Origin: Clostridium sp. DL-VIII | Lineage (GTDB): Bacteria; Bacillota; Clostridia; Clostridiales; Clostridiaceae | Direction of reading: 5' to 3' | NCBI RefSeq assembly: GCF_000230835.1 | Contig: NZ_CM001240.1 | Span: forward strand, 2,116,501-2,180,500 | Length of the DNA: 64,000 nt | Part shown: positions 8,114 through 17,995 of the stretch, piece by piece | Layout of the letters: every line of letters begins with the position of its first letter | How positions within the stretch are numbered: position 1 is the first letter of the stretch | Program-made: the position numbers and the translations under genes | Notes under the pieces: model-generated | Databases searched by the model: none | Told to the model about the DNA's origin: nothing | What the model saw: only the letters and a program-made list of their open reading frames with translations

Positions 8114-9412
8114 ATGAAAAATGTAAAAAAAATAGTTATATATGCTGTAATAATTGCAGTTGTAGTAGGTGGGGTAGTGGTGGCTAGAACCAAGCTATCA
8201 GCAAGTTCAAAAGGCAAGACGACTCAAGTTACAGTAAGTAAAACTTCAGTAGAAGTTCAAACTGCTAAGACAACAGAAAAAAATGCAGGAGATACATATA
8301 AAGCTACGTTAGAAGCTTATCAGCAAGGAACAGTAACAAGTAAACTTTCAGCAAAAATTGTTTCAGTATCAGTTGACAATGGACAATATGTAAATGCAGG
8401 TGATACTATAGCAACTTTAGATGACCAGGATATACAAAATAATATAAAAACCGCGCAAGCTTCAATAGCTGTATATGAAAAACAGGAACAGGCATCAGAA
8501 CAGTCATTAAATTCAGCACAAGTAGCTCTAGAAAAATTAAAAATTAATGTGGATGATGCTCAGCGTAATTATGACAGACAAAAAACTCTTTTTGATAACA
8601 AAGCCATATCACAGACAGATCTTGAAACAGCAGAAAAAACTTTAAATTCTTATAAGGCTGATTATGATTCTGGAAATGCAAGTATTCAGACAGCCCAGGC
8701 AAACATTGAAACAGCAAAAGCCAATATACAAGCACAGCAGGTAACGCTAGAAAAGTATCAAAGTGATTTAGCTAATACAGCAATTAAGGCACCAATAAGT
8801 GGTGTAATAAGTGGAAAGAATATGAATGTTGGACAAATGGCAGCAACAGGTACAGCCCTTGCAACTGTTAATGACATATCATCTGTATATGCAACAATTC
8901 AGGTACCACAAGAAAAAATAAGTAGTGTGAAAATAGGACAAGAAGCTACAGTTACAGTTGATGGAAGTGATCAAACCTATAATGGAACCATACAGACTAT
9001 GGACGGTGCAGCAGATGCAACTTCAAGAGTTTTCAATGTCAAAGTTAAAATAGATAATAGTGATAAATCTTTATTACCAGGTATTTATGGAAAAGTAACT
9101 CTAGTTAGTGAACAAACTACTGATGTAATTACTATACCAGTAAATGCATTGGTTGGAAATGAAGGAGATTATTCAATATTTATAAATGATAATGGAATAG
9201 CTAAGAAAACAAAGGTAACTATTGGAGAAACTGATGATAATAGTGTAGAGATAACATCTGGTATAAACGACGGTGATCAAATAATCACTTCAAATACAAG
9301 CACACTGCAAGATGGAAATGAAGTAGATGCAGTGGTTAAACAAGATAGTGATACAACAGATGATACATCTGCTAAACAAGATGGCGGTGCCGAAGACACA
9401 GCTTCTAAATAG
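8114..9412 (+). CDS. RND efflux periplasmic-adaptor-like (MFP/HlyD) subunit
   Basis: A protein of 432 aa with an N-terminal membrane anchor ('IVIYAVIIAVVVGGVVVA', about residues 7-24). It then has the split lipoyl/barrel-sandwich halves ('AKIVSVSVDNGQYVNAGDTI' and 'TAIKAPISGVISGKNMNVGQ'), a long alpha-hairpin between them rich in Gln/Ala heptads, and a beta-barrel/membrane-proximal domain. The last 25 residues are Asp/Thr/Ser-rich, probably a disordered tail. It links the pump at 9425 to an exit component, for which the TolC-like protein two genes on is the candidate. GGGAGGA precedes the ATG, and it is 12 bp before the pump gene. Confidence 0.93.
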   Translation: MKNVKKIVIYAVIIAVVVGGVVVARTKLSASSKGKTTQVTVSKTSVEVQTAKTTEKNAGDTYKATLEAYQQGTVTSKLSAKIVSVSVDNGQYVNAGDTIATLDDQDIQNNIKTAQASIAVYEKQEQASEQSLNSAQVALEKLKINVDDAQRNYDRQKTLFDNKAISQTDLETAEKTLNSYKADYDSGNASIQTAQANIETAKANIQAQQVTLEKYQSDLANTAIKAPISGVISGKNMNVGQMAATGTALATVNDISSVYATIQVPQEKISSVKIGQEATVTVDGSDQTYNGTIQTMDGAADATSRVFNVKVKIDNSDKSLLPGIYGKVTLVSEQTTDVITIPVNALVGNEGDYSIFINDNGIAKKTKVTIGETDDNSVEITSGINDGDQIITSNTSTLQDGNEVDAVVKQDSDTTDDTSAKQDGGAEDTASK

Positions 9413-9424
9413 GAGGGATGACAA

Positions 9425-12400
9425 ATGAATATTGCAAATATTAGTATTAAAAGACCTGTATTTATAACAGTTATAATGATTGCCCTCACTATTTTAGGTT
9501 ATATGTCTTATGAAAAATTACCACTTAATGATATGCCAGACGCTGATTTACCTTATGTTTCAGTTGCAGTTACAGAAGGCGGAGCTACACCAGAAGAAAT
9601 TGAAAGTAAAATAACAAAAAAAGTAGAGGATGCAGTACAGCAAATTTCCGGTGTTCAGAATATAACTTCGACTGTAAATTCAGGTGTCTCACAAACCGTT
9701 ATAGAATTTGATTTAAGTAAAGATGGTGAAGTTGCAGCGCAGGAGGTTAGAGATAAAGTTTCAGGTATTCGAGGACAATTACCAACAGATGCTGATGATC
9801 CTATTATTTCTAAGTTTGATATGTCAGCACAATCAATAATATCTATAGCTGCTTATGGTTTAGACGATAATCAAGAAATGGGAGATTTTGTAGATAATAC
9901 ATTAAAGACAAAATTATATGCAGTTTCCGGTGTTGGGGCGATAAACGTATCTGGTGAGGATACAAGAGAAATTCATATAAAACTTGATAATAACAAGCTT
10001 ATGCAATATGGCCTTACATCAAGTAGTGTAGTAAATGCTATTAAAAATGATAATATAGATCAATCTACTGGAAAGGTTACTGATGGAGATAATCAAATAT
10101 CTATTACGACAACCAGTAAAATACAAAAAATAGAAGATTTTAAGAATATTTTAATATCTAATAAAAATGGTACAGAAATTAGAGTAAAAGATATTGCAAC
10201 AGTTGAAGATGGAATTGAGGAGAGAAAAAGTCAGGCTTATTATCAAGGAAATCCATCAATTGGTATTGATATAGTTAAGCAGTCTGGTGCCAATACTGTT
10301 CAGGTTGCAAAAGATGTTAAAGCAGCATTAGCTCAGATTCAAGCTTCATTACCTAATGGAATGCATGTAGATGTTGTTAGTGATAACTCAACTTCTATAC
10401 AAGATACAGTAAATGACGTTATGGACACTATTAAAGAGGGATGTATATTAGCAGTTATTATTGTATTTTTATTCTTAAATGAATGGGAAAGTACTCTTAT
10501 AAGTGCATCATCCCTTCCAATTTCAATCATAACCACCTTTATTTGTATGAAGGAGATGAACTTCTCATTAAACACTATGTCTTTAATGGCGATGTCACTA
10601 GCGGTAGGACTTTTAATTGATGATGCTATAGTTGTTATAGAAAATATTGTACGGCATCTGCATATGGGTAAGTCTCCAATACAAGCAGCTAAAGATGCTA
10701 CCTCGGAAATTGGATTTGCCGTAATAGCAACAACTTCAGCAGTTATAGCAGTTTTCTTCCCTATGGCAATGATAGAAGGAATACTTGGTAAATTCTTTAT
10801 TGAATTTGCACTTACAATTGTTTTTAGTATGGCAGTTTCATTATTTGTATCCTTTACCCTTGTACCTATGATGTCATCTAAAATGCTACAGTCAGGAAAA
10901 AAAGAAAGCAAAACATTTATTGGAAGATTTTTCAGAGCGTTTAATGATAAATTTGATGCTTTGGCGGAGAAATACTCACACCTCTTAGCTGTTCTTCTTC
11001 ATAAAAGATTGATAGTATTGCTTGCTTGTGGAGCAATGTTTGTTGGAAGCATTTTTCTTGTTTCATCATTAGGCTTTGCAATGATGCCTACAACTGACGA
11101 AGGACGGATAAGTGTTAGTGCAAACTTTGATACAGGAATTACTTTAGATAATGCCTCACAAAAAACAAAACAACTTGAGGAGATCATTAAGAAGAATCCT
11201 GAAGTACAGTATATTTATTCAACAGTTAATAATAGCAGTGCAACAGTTAATATTACATTGGTAGATAAGAAACAGCGTAAGGATAGTGCGAGAGATATAT
11301 CAGAGAAGCTTAGAAGCGATATGTCAAATTTACCTGGAATGGAAATTACAGTATCAGCTGCATCCATGGGAGGAGGCGGCGGAAGAGGTTCAAAAGATGT
11401 AACTTACGATCTTGTTGGAGATGATAGAACAAAAGTTCAAGCTTTTGCAGAAAAAATGAAAGCAGAGATGGCTAAAGATCCGCAAGCAAGCGATGTTGGT
11501 ATTAATACTAGCTCAGGTACACCAGAAGTAAAGATGACCGTAGACCATAATAAGGCAGCGGATTTAGGAGTTAATGCTTCAGATGTTGCAAATACATTAA
11601 GTACATTATTTAATGGTTCTACTGTAACTAAATATGATGGTGGAACAGATAGATATGATGTTAAAGTAATGCTTCAGGATGGTCAGCGCAAAAATCTTAA
11701 TGATCTTGATGGAATCTATGTTTCAGGGTCAAACGGTAAGCTGATCCCTATAACCCAAGTGACTAAGAAAGTTGTAGGAACAACATCTTCAACATTGCAT
11801 AGATATAATAAACAGGCACAGGTTGAACTTTCTTGTAACGTCAAAGGTTCAGCTACAGGTACTTTCCAAAACCAATATTTAGCTAAGATAAAGAGTGAAT
11901 TGCCGGCAGGAGTTTCATTATCCGTCGGAGGAACAAATGGAACAATGCAGAAAAGTATGACTAGTATGGTACAAAATTCAGTTTTATCAATTCTTTTATT
12001 GTACTTAGTTATGGCAGCACAGTTTGAGAGTTTTGTTGATCCAATAGCTATAATGTTTGCTTTACCACTTGCAATGATTGGAGCAATAATAGGATTATTT
12101 ATTGGAGGAAGTCAATTAAGTATGGTGGCTTTAATAGGTATAGTAATGCTTATGGGACTTGTTGCTAAGAATGGTATTTTGCTTGTTGATGCAGCCAAGG
12201 AAAGAATTAAAGAAGGAATGCCGAGAAATGAAGCACTAGTAGAAGCAGGACTTGTAAGATTACGACCAATAATCATGACTACTTTAGCTATGATATTTGG
12301 TATGATTCCTACAGTATTAGCTACAGGATCAGGTACTGAAATGCGTAAGCCGATGGCAGAAGCAATAATTGGTGGATTAATTACGTCAACAATATTAACA

Positions 12401-12517
12401 TTGTTTGTAGTACCAATTATGTACACATTACTTGATGGTTTAAAAAGAAGATTTAGAAAAGTATTTCGCAGAAAGTCATCAAAAGCTGAAATAGAGTCAA
12501 CAGATTTAAATTTGTAA
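9425..12517 (+). CDS. RND-family multidrug efflux pump (AcrB/SwrC-like, HAE type)
   Basis: A full-length pump of 1030 aa with the two-fold RND plan: a membrane helix at the N-terminus ('RPVFITVIMIALTILGY'), a large external loop, a six-helix bundle, and then the same again. The proton-relay acids are present in 'GLLIDDAIVVIENIV' (around residue 400). The matching Lys of the second half is in 'GLVAKNGILLVDAAKERIKE' (around residue 915). 'FVDPIAIMFALPLAMIG' is another conserved RND segment. A Gly-rich loop ('ASMGGGGGRGSK') interrupts the second external domain. It forms the proton-driven core with the adaptor at 8114. The substrate cannot be told, but toxic amphiphiles or drugs are usual. Confidence 0.95.
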   Translation: MNIANISIKRPVFITVIMIALTILGYMSYEKLPLNDMPDADLPYVSVAVTEGGATPEEIESKITKKVEDAVQQISGVQNITSTVNSGVSQTVIEFDLSKDGEVAAQEVRDKVSGIRGQLPTDADDPIISKFDMSAQSIISIAAYGLDDNQEMGDFVDNTLKTKLYAVSGVGAINVSGEDTREIHIKLDNNKLMQYGLTSSSVVNAIKNDNIDQSTGKVTDGDNQISITTTSKIQKIEDFKNILISNKNGTEIRVKDIATVEDGIEERKSQAYYQGNPSIGIDIVKQSGANTVQVAKDVKAALAQIQASLPNGMHVDVVSDNSTSIQDTVNDVMDTIKEGCILAVIIVFLFLNEWESTLISASSLPISIITTFICMKEMNFSLNTMSLMAMSLAVGLLIDDAIVVIENIVRHLHMGKSPIQAAKDATSEIGFAVIATTSAVIAVFFPMAMIEGILGKFFIEFALTIVFSMAVSLFVSFTLVPMMSSKMLQSGKKESKTFIGRFFRAFNDKFDALAEKYSHLLAVLLHKRLIVLLACGAMFVGSIFLVSSLGFAMMPTTDEGRISVSANFDTGITLDNASQKTKQLEEIIKKNPEVQYIYSTVNNSSATVNITLVDKKQRKDSARDISEKLRSDMSNLPGMEITVSAASMGGGGGRGSKDVTYDLVGDDRTKVQAFAEKMKAEMAKDPQASDVGINTSSGTPEVKMTVDHNKAADLGVNASDVANTLSTLFNGSTVTKYDGGTDRYDVKVMLQDGQRKNLNDLDGIYVSGSNGKLIPITQVTKKVVGTTSSTLHRYNKQAQVELSCNVKGSATGTFQNQYLAKIKSELPAGVSLSVGGTNGTMQKSMTSMVQNSVLSILLLYLVMAAQFESFVDPIAIMFALPLAMIGAIIGLFIGGSQLSMVALIGIVMLMGLVAKNGILLVDAAKERIKEGMPRNEALVEAGLVRLRPIIMTTLAMIFGMIPTVLATGSGTEMRKPMAEAIIGGLITSTILTLFVVPIMYTLLDGLKRRFRKVFRRKSSKAEIESTDLNL

Positions 12518-12526
12518 GCTCATAAA

Positions 12527-12623
12527 TGATAATTGATGATGTACAATTATCAATGAATGAAGGAAGAAAAGCCTACGGGCTTTTCTTAAAAATATTATTA
12601 AAGATATTCCGAAAGAATATCTT
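12527..12623. repeat. Three consecutive hairpins after the RND pump gene
   Basis: Hairpin 1 is TGATAATTG...CAATTATCA (12527-12552). Hairpin 2 is AAGAAAAGCC-TACG-GGCTTTTCTT (12564-12587), closed by a UNCG-type tetraloop. Hairpin 3 is AAGATATTC-CGAAA-GAATATCTT (12601-12623). None has a long T-tract, so this may be a leaky terminator or an mRNA-stabilising block between the pump and the TolC-like gene. The remaining 240 bp to the next gene is AT-rich with nothing recognised. Confidence 0.6.
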
Positions 12624-12861
12624 CCTTAATTGAGTATTATAAATTATTAATTGATTTTCCGAAATTGTATATTGTTTATTAATTTTCCAATTACTGATTT
12701 ATTGAAATTTAATTATTAACAAGGTAGAATATAATTACGTAAATACTAAAGAAATAGTATTTATGTGAATACAAAGTCTAATTAGAAAATACAAAGTAAA
12801 TTGAAAATATCGACTAGTCAAGTAAATTTATATTAAAAAATTAATAAAGAGGAGATTAAAC

Positions 12862-14169
12862 ATGAGAAAAAATATAAATAAAATAATCGCATTTGCAATA
12901 GGTGTAAGTGTTATGAGTGGAAGCATTATACCAGTATTTGCAGCAGATTCTACAACAAATCCATCTACTACTACAACTACGGCTTCAAATGCAGCAAGTA
13001 CAACTACTGCAAAGTCAAATGTTCTTACTTTAGATGATGCTATAAAGGCAGCAATTAGTATCAGCGATACATTAGCACTTGATGAACAAAAAATATCGTA
13101 TCAAGATAAAATTAATGGCATTAATGAAGACAAAGATGATTTTAATGATGTCAGTGATGATCAGGAAGATTATGATAATGATACTGCTGATGAAACTTTA
13201 AATAAGTTAAAGCAGCAAAGAGATTTTGATGAAGATTCTTTAACACAAAAAGTTACTGACCAGTATAATAGTCTTGTTACAAGCCAGATGCAGATAGATA
13301 TGGCAACAAAAAAATTAGCGGTCGACAATAAAAATCTTCAAGATGCAAACTTAAAGCAAAGCTTAGGAATTAAAACATCAATAGATATAAAAACAACTGA
13401 ACTTTCAATTCAAAAAGAGCAGAATGATTTAACTACAAACCAAAATAAATTAAAAGATGCTCAATATGCTTTTCAATTATTAACTGGAAAAGATGCTAGC
13501 CAATATACGTTAGAAAAAGATATTAACTTTGAACCATTTAAAATTGATGGATCTTTAGATGACTATTTAGACAATATTATTGATTCATATTTAAAGTATA
13601 GTGAAGAATTACTTCAGACTAGTAAAGATTATTATGATAAAGATTATGAAAAAGATAATAATATAACTACAGATGACTTAGATCAAGCAAAAAGTGACGC
13701 TGAAGAGGCAACTAAGCCTTCAAAGCCATCTGACTCTAATACAGATGTTAATGCATATCAAAAATATGAGGAGAAACTTGCTGCTTATAATGGTGCACAA
13801 AGCCAATATACAAATATTTTAGCGGCAAGATTAGCATACTTAAATACTAAATTAAATAATTACTCAAATGAAGTTGCAATAAGTGAAGAGAAGAAAGCTT
13901 TCAAGGAACAATTAAGATCATATTATACAAATCTTCAAACTTATGAGGATAGTATTAACTATTGCAAGAAAGAAATTGAAATAAATAATGAGCAGCTTAG
14001 CAACTATAAGCTTAAGTATGACTTAGGAATGATTACTGAATCAGATTACAATGCACAAGTTGTAAGCACTGAGCAGGCAGAAATTGATTTAAGAAACGCA
14101 ATAATTGCTTATAATCAAAATGAAGAGTATCTTCAAAAGCCTTGGATAGTATTATCAAGCTCTAAATAG
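12862..14169 (+). CDS. TolC-like outer-membrane-efflux-family protein in a Gram-positive setting
   Basis: A protein of 435 aa with a clear signal peptide ('IIAFAIGVSVMSGSIIPVFA', cleaved after about 28-30). The mature part starts with a Thr/Ser-rich spacer and then the TolC-family opening 'LTLDDAIKAAISISDTLALD'. Long alpha-helical, coiled-coil-like stretches follow, with the family repeat 'YKLKYDLGMITESDYNAQVV' near the C-terminus. An acidic insertion ('DKDDFNDVSDDQEDYDND', about 93-110) is unusual. The host should have no outer membrane, so the protein may form a conduit through the thick cell wall or act as an exported chaperone. It follows the adaptor and pump and precedes a choline-binding wall protein. 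Confidence 0.85.
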   Translation: MRKNINKIIAFAIGVSVMSGSIIPVFAADSTTNPSTTTTTASNAASTTTAKSNVLTLDDAIKAAISISDTLALDEQKISYQDKINGINEDKDDFNDVSDDQEDYDNDTADETLNKLKQQRDFDEDSLTQKVTDQYNSLVTSQMQIDMATKKLAVDNKNLQDANLKQSLGIKTSIDIKTTELSIQKEQNDLTTNQNKLKDAQYAFQLLTGKDASQYTLEKDINFEPFKIDGSLDDYLDNIIDSYLKYSEELLQTSKDYYDKDYEKDNNITTDDLDQAKSDAEEATKPSKPSDSNTDVNAYQKYEEKLAAYNGAQSQYTNILAARLAYLNTKLNNYSNEVAISEEKKAFKEQLRSYYTNLQTYEDSINYCKKEIEINNEQLSNYKLKYDLGMITESDYNAQVVSTEQAEIDLRNAIIAYNQNEEYLQKPWIVLSSSK

Positions 14170-14213
14170 TAGCTAAGGCAGATATTATTAGTATATATAT
14201 TAGGAGGAAGAGA

Positions 14214-15407
14214 ATGCATAAGAGTATTAGAAATATTATTGCGCTGACTCTTGTAATTGGAACAGTTTCATGTATAGGGACAAGCAATGATTTTATGTTT
14301 GGAAGTATTAAGGCATATGCATCGACATATAGAAGTGCCACTGATGGAGAATTGAGTTCATTAATTATAACAAGAAGTACTGGAAGTGAGATTAAATTAC
14401 TTGATAGCTACTATGGTGATGAGATAACATTATCATCAGAAAAAGATTATTATCTAGAACTCACAGGGGCTGATGGTTTTCAAATATCAGCAGATGTTAA
14501 AGGCAGCGGATATGTAGTTAAACAATTTACGTCAGATGATAAAACAGAAAAGGGAGAAGATGTTGGAGGATATATAAATATAGATTCAAATACGGAAGAT
14601 GTGTACTTAAGAACCTATAAAAGCGAAGATGATTATAAAGATGCTTATGATGATGGAGATGTAACTAATTGTGAGCATACTTATATAATTCATGTAAAGA
14701 AGGCTGGTGTAATTCCTTCAGATGAAGAGCTGGATAAAGAGTATGCAAACTTAAAGGATATTTACTTAAGTGATGGGACTATAGATTTTTCTGAAGATCA
14801 ATATTCTTATAATGTAAATGTTGATGATAAAGTTGAAGAAATTTTAGTTAGAGCAACTCCTAAAAATGATGATGATGTAGTTGAAATCAATGGTGAATCT
14901 GTGGAGGAAAATGACAATTTTGAAAAAACAATCAGCTTAAATGAAGGTAATAATACAATAACAATAGATGTTGAAGGCGATGAGGATAATGAAACCTATA
15001 CACTTAATGTATATAGAGGAAAATCATCAAATGTAACTCAAACCAATACAAATGCAACAGTAAACGGAGGCAGTGTAGGTAAATACAATTCGTGGCAGCA
15101 AGTTAATGGTAAATGGCAGTATCTAGATGGAACTGGAGATGCATTAAAAAGTCAATGGTGGTTTGATGCAAATACTGGAAAGAAGTATTATTTAGATAAG
15201 GATGGATATGCAGTAACTGGATGGCTTTATGTTGATAATAATTGGTACTATTTTGCTTCAGACGGAGAGATGAAAACTGGCTGGTTATACTTAGATGGAA
15301 GCTGGTATTACTTAAACAAAAGTGGTGTTATGAGGACTGGATGGTTCCAAGATACTAATGGTACATGGTATTATTTAGATTCAACAGGAAAACTTACTCA
15401 ATCTTAA
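14214..15407 (+). CDS. Secreted cell-wall protein with cadherin-like domain and choline-binding repeats
   Basis: A protein of 397 aa with a signal peptide (hydrophobic 'NIIALTLVIGTVSCIG', cleaved near 'KAYAS'). A central beta-sandwich at about 180-270 resembles the cadherin-like (Pfam PF12733-type) domain ('LKDIYLSDGTIDFSEDQYSY', ending 'NETYTLNVYRG'). The C-terminus has four to five Trp/Tyr-rich repeats of the choline/cell-wall-binding type, for example 'GWLYVDNNWYYFASDGEMKT' and 'GWFQDTNGTWYYLDSTGK'. It therefore attaches to the wall teichoic acid or polymer. It lies 44 bp after the TolC-like gene with a strong AGGAGG site, so it is probably co-transcribed and may anchor the TolC-like component to the wall. 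Confidence 0.88.
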   Translation: MHKSIRNIIALTLVIGTVSCIGTSNDFMFGSIKAYASTYRSATDGELSSLIITRSTGSEIKLLDSYYGDEITLSSEKDYYLELTGADGFQISADVKGSGYVVKQFTSDDKTEKGEDVGGYINIDSNTEDVYLRTYKSEDDYKDAYDDGDVTNCEHTYIIHVKKAGVIPSDEELDKEYANLKDIYLSDGTIDFSEDQYSYNVNVDDKVEEILVRATPKNDDDVVEINGESVEENDNFEKTISLNEGNNTITIDVEGDEDNETYTLNVYRGKSSNVTQTNTNATVNGGSVGKYNSWQQVNGKWQYLDGTGDALKSQWWFDANTGKKYYLDKDGYAVTGWLYVDNNWYYFASDGEMKTGWLYLDGSWYYLNKSGVMRTGWFQDTNGTWYYLDSTGKLTQS

Positions 15408-15417
15408 AATGTTAGTG

Positions 15418-15458
15418 AAGAGTATCTAAATTGGATATCCAATTTAGATACTCTTTTT
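15418..15458 (+). terminator. Strong intrinsic terminator closing the efflux operon
   Basis: AAGAGTATCTAAATTGG and its exact complement surround ATAT at the centre, a palindrome of 38 bp followed by more T residues. Confidence 0.9.
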
Positions 15459-15558
15459 CAAAGTGAGCAAAATAATTAATCAGGAAATCATTTTAATGCT
15501 AAATTATTATTTTGTGATATAATTTATAAAATATAAATTAATAGAGAGGATGATGTAA

Positions 15559-16260
15559 GTGAAGATTACATATATTGAACATAGTTGTTTTTCAGTGGAG
15601 CTGGATAATGTGATTTTGATATTTGATTATTTTAAAGGACAGATTCCGGTTTTTGATGAGAAAAAAACAATTTATGTATTTTCAAGTCATAATCATCAAG
15701 ATCATTTTAACATGTCAATTTTTCAGTTACTAAAAATATATCCTAATGTTAAGTATATATTATCAAGAGATATTAAGCGTAAATTTGGACGTACATTTTT
15801 TAATACTAATGGTGTTGATATTAACACATATGAAAAAATTGAGTTTATTGGCAGTAATGAAATTCTTGAAATGTCAGATTTAAAAATAGAAACTTTAAAG
15901 TCAACAGATGAAGGCGTTGCATTTATTGTTACCGCAGATGGAAAAAGTATTTATCATGCTGGAGATCTTCACTTATGGTATTGGAATCATAAGGATGAAG
16001 AGAGTCATAAAGATAATATAGGGCAGTATGAAAAAGAGATAGCAAAAATAAAGAATAGACATTTTGATGCTGCCTTTGTGGTTTTAGATCCTAGACTAGA
16101 GGATAAATTCCATTTGGGGCTTGATTATTTTATGAAGAACACTGATACAGATGAAGTATATCCAATGCATTTTTGGGGCGATAAATCCGTAATTGAACGA
16201 TTAAAGAATATGGAGTGTTCAGAAGCATATCGTCATAAAATAGTTTCTTTCCCTAGATGA
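15559..16260 (+). CDS. Metallo-beta-lactamase-fold hydrolase
   Basis: A protein of 233 aa with the metal-binding signature 'SSHNHQDHFN' (H44-x-H46-x-D48-H49), a later 'YHAGDLHLWYWNH' and a terminal 'YPMHFWGD', giving the ligands of a dinuclear metal site. It starts with GTG at 15559, set by AGAGAGGA nine bases upstream; there is no in-frame ATG near it. The fold suggests a cytoplasmic hydrolase of the UlaG-like lactonase branch, but the substrate is not evident and no related pathway genes are adjacent. It stands alone between the efflux terminator and a convergent aspartase gene. Confidence 0.85.
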   Translation: MKITYIEHSCFSVELDNVILIFDYFKGQIPVFDEKKTIYVFSSHNHQDHFNMSIFQLLKIYPNVKYILSRDIKRKFGRTFFNTNGVDINTYEKIEFIGSNEILEMSDLKIETLKSTDEGVAFIVTADGKSIYHAGDLHLWYWNHKDEESHKDNIGQYEKEIAKIKNRHFDAAFVVLDPRLEDKFHLGLDYFMKNTDTDEVYPMHFWGDKSVIERLKNMECSEAYRHKIVSFPR

Positions 16261-16285
16261 ACAACCTTGAATCTAGACTTATGTA

Positions 16286-16510
16286 ATTTCTGATGTAGGT
16301 ATATACAAAAAATCAATAAGTATATAAAATTATACTACATATAAAACAAGCTTATAATTAATATGTATCAGATTTCTCTGTATGAGATACGTTTAAGTTT
16401 AGTAAATATTAAATAAATTTACTGGCATAAGTTAAATTAATATTGGTTTTACATATAAATATAAAATAATAATTAGATTTATACATTGAAGTATATACCA
16501 CATCAGAAAT
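16286..16510. repeat. 225-bp element bounded by about 20-bp terminal inverted repeats (MITE-like)
   Basis: The left end ATTTCTGATGTAGGTATATA(C) and the right end GTATATACCACATCAGAAAT are reverse complements except for one inserted A. The interior (about 184 bp) is AT-rich and has no open frame. It sits in the 316-bp gap between two convergent genes, a common place for miniature elements. I see no clear target-site duplication, and there is no second copy in this window. Confidence 0.45.
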
Positions 16511-16576
16511 AACAGAGTACCTGTCCTTTCGGTTAGTTATGACATAAGTTTAAATTTAAAGTTAGATATCTATAGT

Positions 16577-17974
16577 TTATTTTCCAGATATATGAGTTCT
16601 TATTAATTCCGCAGGAGATAATATTTTGTCTATAGTTTCAACAGGTAAAATACCTTCTTCCAAAAGAATTTCTCTTATGGTTTTTCCAGTATTTAAAGCC
16701 TTTTTGGATATTAAGCTAGATTTATCATAGCCTAAATAAGGAACTAAAGCAGTCGCAGAAACCAAAGAATTCTCAAGATTTTCTAAACATCTATCCTCAT
16801 CTATTTTAAGTTCATCTATACATTTTTCTTTAAAAATTATTACACTTCTATCAAGAAGTTCAAGAGATTCTAGTAAACATTCAGCTATAAGCGGAGTAAA
16901 GGCATTTAGTTCTAATTGCCCCATAGAGCTCGCCATAGTTATAGCACTATCATTAGAAATTACTCTCATGCTGACTTGTGCTACCATTTCGGGAATAACT
17001 GGATTTACTTTCCCAGGCATAATTGTTGAACCAGCCTGCATTTTTGGTAGAATAATTTCTCCTATTCCACCACGAGGCCCAGAGCCCAGCAATCTTAAGT
17101 CGTTTGAAATTTTAAGGAGATTTACACTACAGGATTTTAGAAGCCCAGAAGTTTCTACAAATATATCGCAGTTCTGTGTAATGTCCATTGGATAATCAGA
17201 TCTTGCAATACCAAGGCCAGTAAGGTCTTGAATAATATCTGTAAGCAAAAATACATATTTATTTGTAGCATTGAGGCCCGTTCCTATTGCAGTACCTCCA
17301 AGGTTAATTTGTCTTAATCTTTCTTCTACTTTATATATTCTCCATCTGTCTCTCTCTATTGCTTTAGAATATGCTCCAAAACTTTGACCTGCTGTCATTG
17401 GCAGTGCATCCATTAATTGAGTTCTCCCAAGTTTTATTATATCTGAAAATTCATTTTCCTTTATTTGAAGAGCTTCCTGCAAATTTGATAAAGAATTGCT
17501 TAACTTTCTTATTAATCTAATTGCGGCAATTCTGAGAGCGGAAGGATAAACATCATTAGTTGATTGGGACATATTAACGTGGTTTAAAGGATGTACTAAA
17601 TTATAATCTCCTTTAGTTCCATCTAATAGCTCTATAGCTCTGTTAGCAATAACTTCATTCACATTCATATTGGTAGAAGTACCAGCTCCACCTTGAAAGG
17701 CACTGATTTTAAACTCATCATCAAATTTTCCTTCTATGATTTCTTCGCTGGCATTTATTATTGCATCAGCTTTTTCAGGAGAAAGTAGTTTTAATTTTTT
17801 ATGTGTCATGGCAGCAGCTTTTTTTATAAGAGCTATTTCTTTTATTAACTTTAAATTTACAGTTTTACTATTTAAATCGAAGTTTTCTAAAGCTCTTGCT
17901 GTATTTATTCCGCTGTAGGCAGAATCTTCTATTTCTTTTTCACCTAATAAGTCTTGTTCTATTCTATAATTCAA
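16577..17974 (-). CDS. aspA: Aspartate ammonia-lyase (aspartase)
   Basis: A protein of 465 aa of the class II fumarase/aspartase superfamily, which deaminates L-aspartate to fumarate and ammonia. It begins 'NYRIEQDLLGEKEIEDSAY', as aspartases do. The signature loop 'GSTIMPGKVNPVIPEMVAQ' has the 'PVIPE' form typical of aspartase rather than the 'PTQCE' of fumarase. 'HPLNHVNMSQSTNDVYPSAL' and 'KLGRTQLMDALPMT' are further active-site blocks. I place the start at the TTG at 17974, because AAAGGGGTG lies just before it; the upstream ATG at 18007 would put that site inside the gene. The leader contains a large imperfect palindrome (17996-18063). Confidence 0.85.
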   Translation of the reverse strand: MNYRIEQDLLGEKEIEDSAYSGINTARALENFDLNSKTVNLKLIKEIALIKKAAAMTHKKLKLLSPEKADAIINASEEIIEGKFDDEFKISAFQGGAGTSTNMNVNEVIANRAIELLDGTKGDYNLVHPLNHVNMSQSTNDVYPSALRIAAIRLIRKLSNSLSNLQEALQIKENEFSDIIKLGRTQLMDALPMTAGQSFGAYSKAIERDRWRIYKVEERLRQINLGGTAIGTGLNATNKYVFLLTDIIQDLTGLGIARSDYPMDITQNCDIFVETSGLLKSCSVNLLKISNDLRLLGSGPRGGIGEIILPKMQAGSTIMPGKVNPVIPEMVAQVSMRVISNDSAITMASSMGQLELNAFTPLIAECLLESLELLDRSVIIFKEKCIDELKIDEDRCLENLENSLVSATALVPYLGYDKSSLISKKALNTGKTIREILLEEGILPVETIDKILSPAELIRTHISGK

Positions 17975-17995
17975 AATTAACACCCCTTTAATCAG

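Noticed and set aside
10339..10911. Minus-strand open frame of 190 codons inside the RND pump gene
   Set aside because: It lies wholly within a conserved gene, has no ribosome site and no recognisable domain; it is a shadow of the coding strand.
12527..12623. CRISPR-like or transposon end reading of the three hairpins
   Set aside because: The three stems differ in sequence and spacing; no repeated unit or transposase is present.
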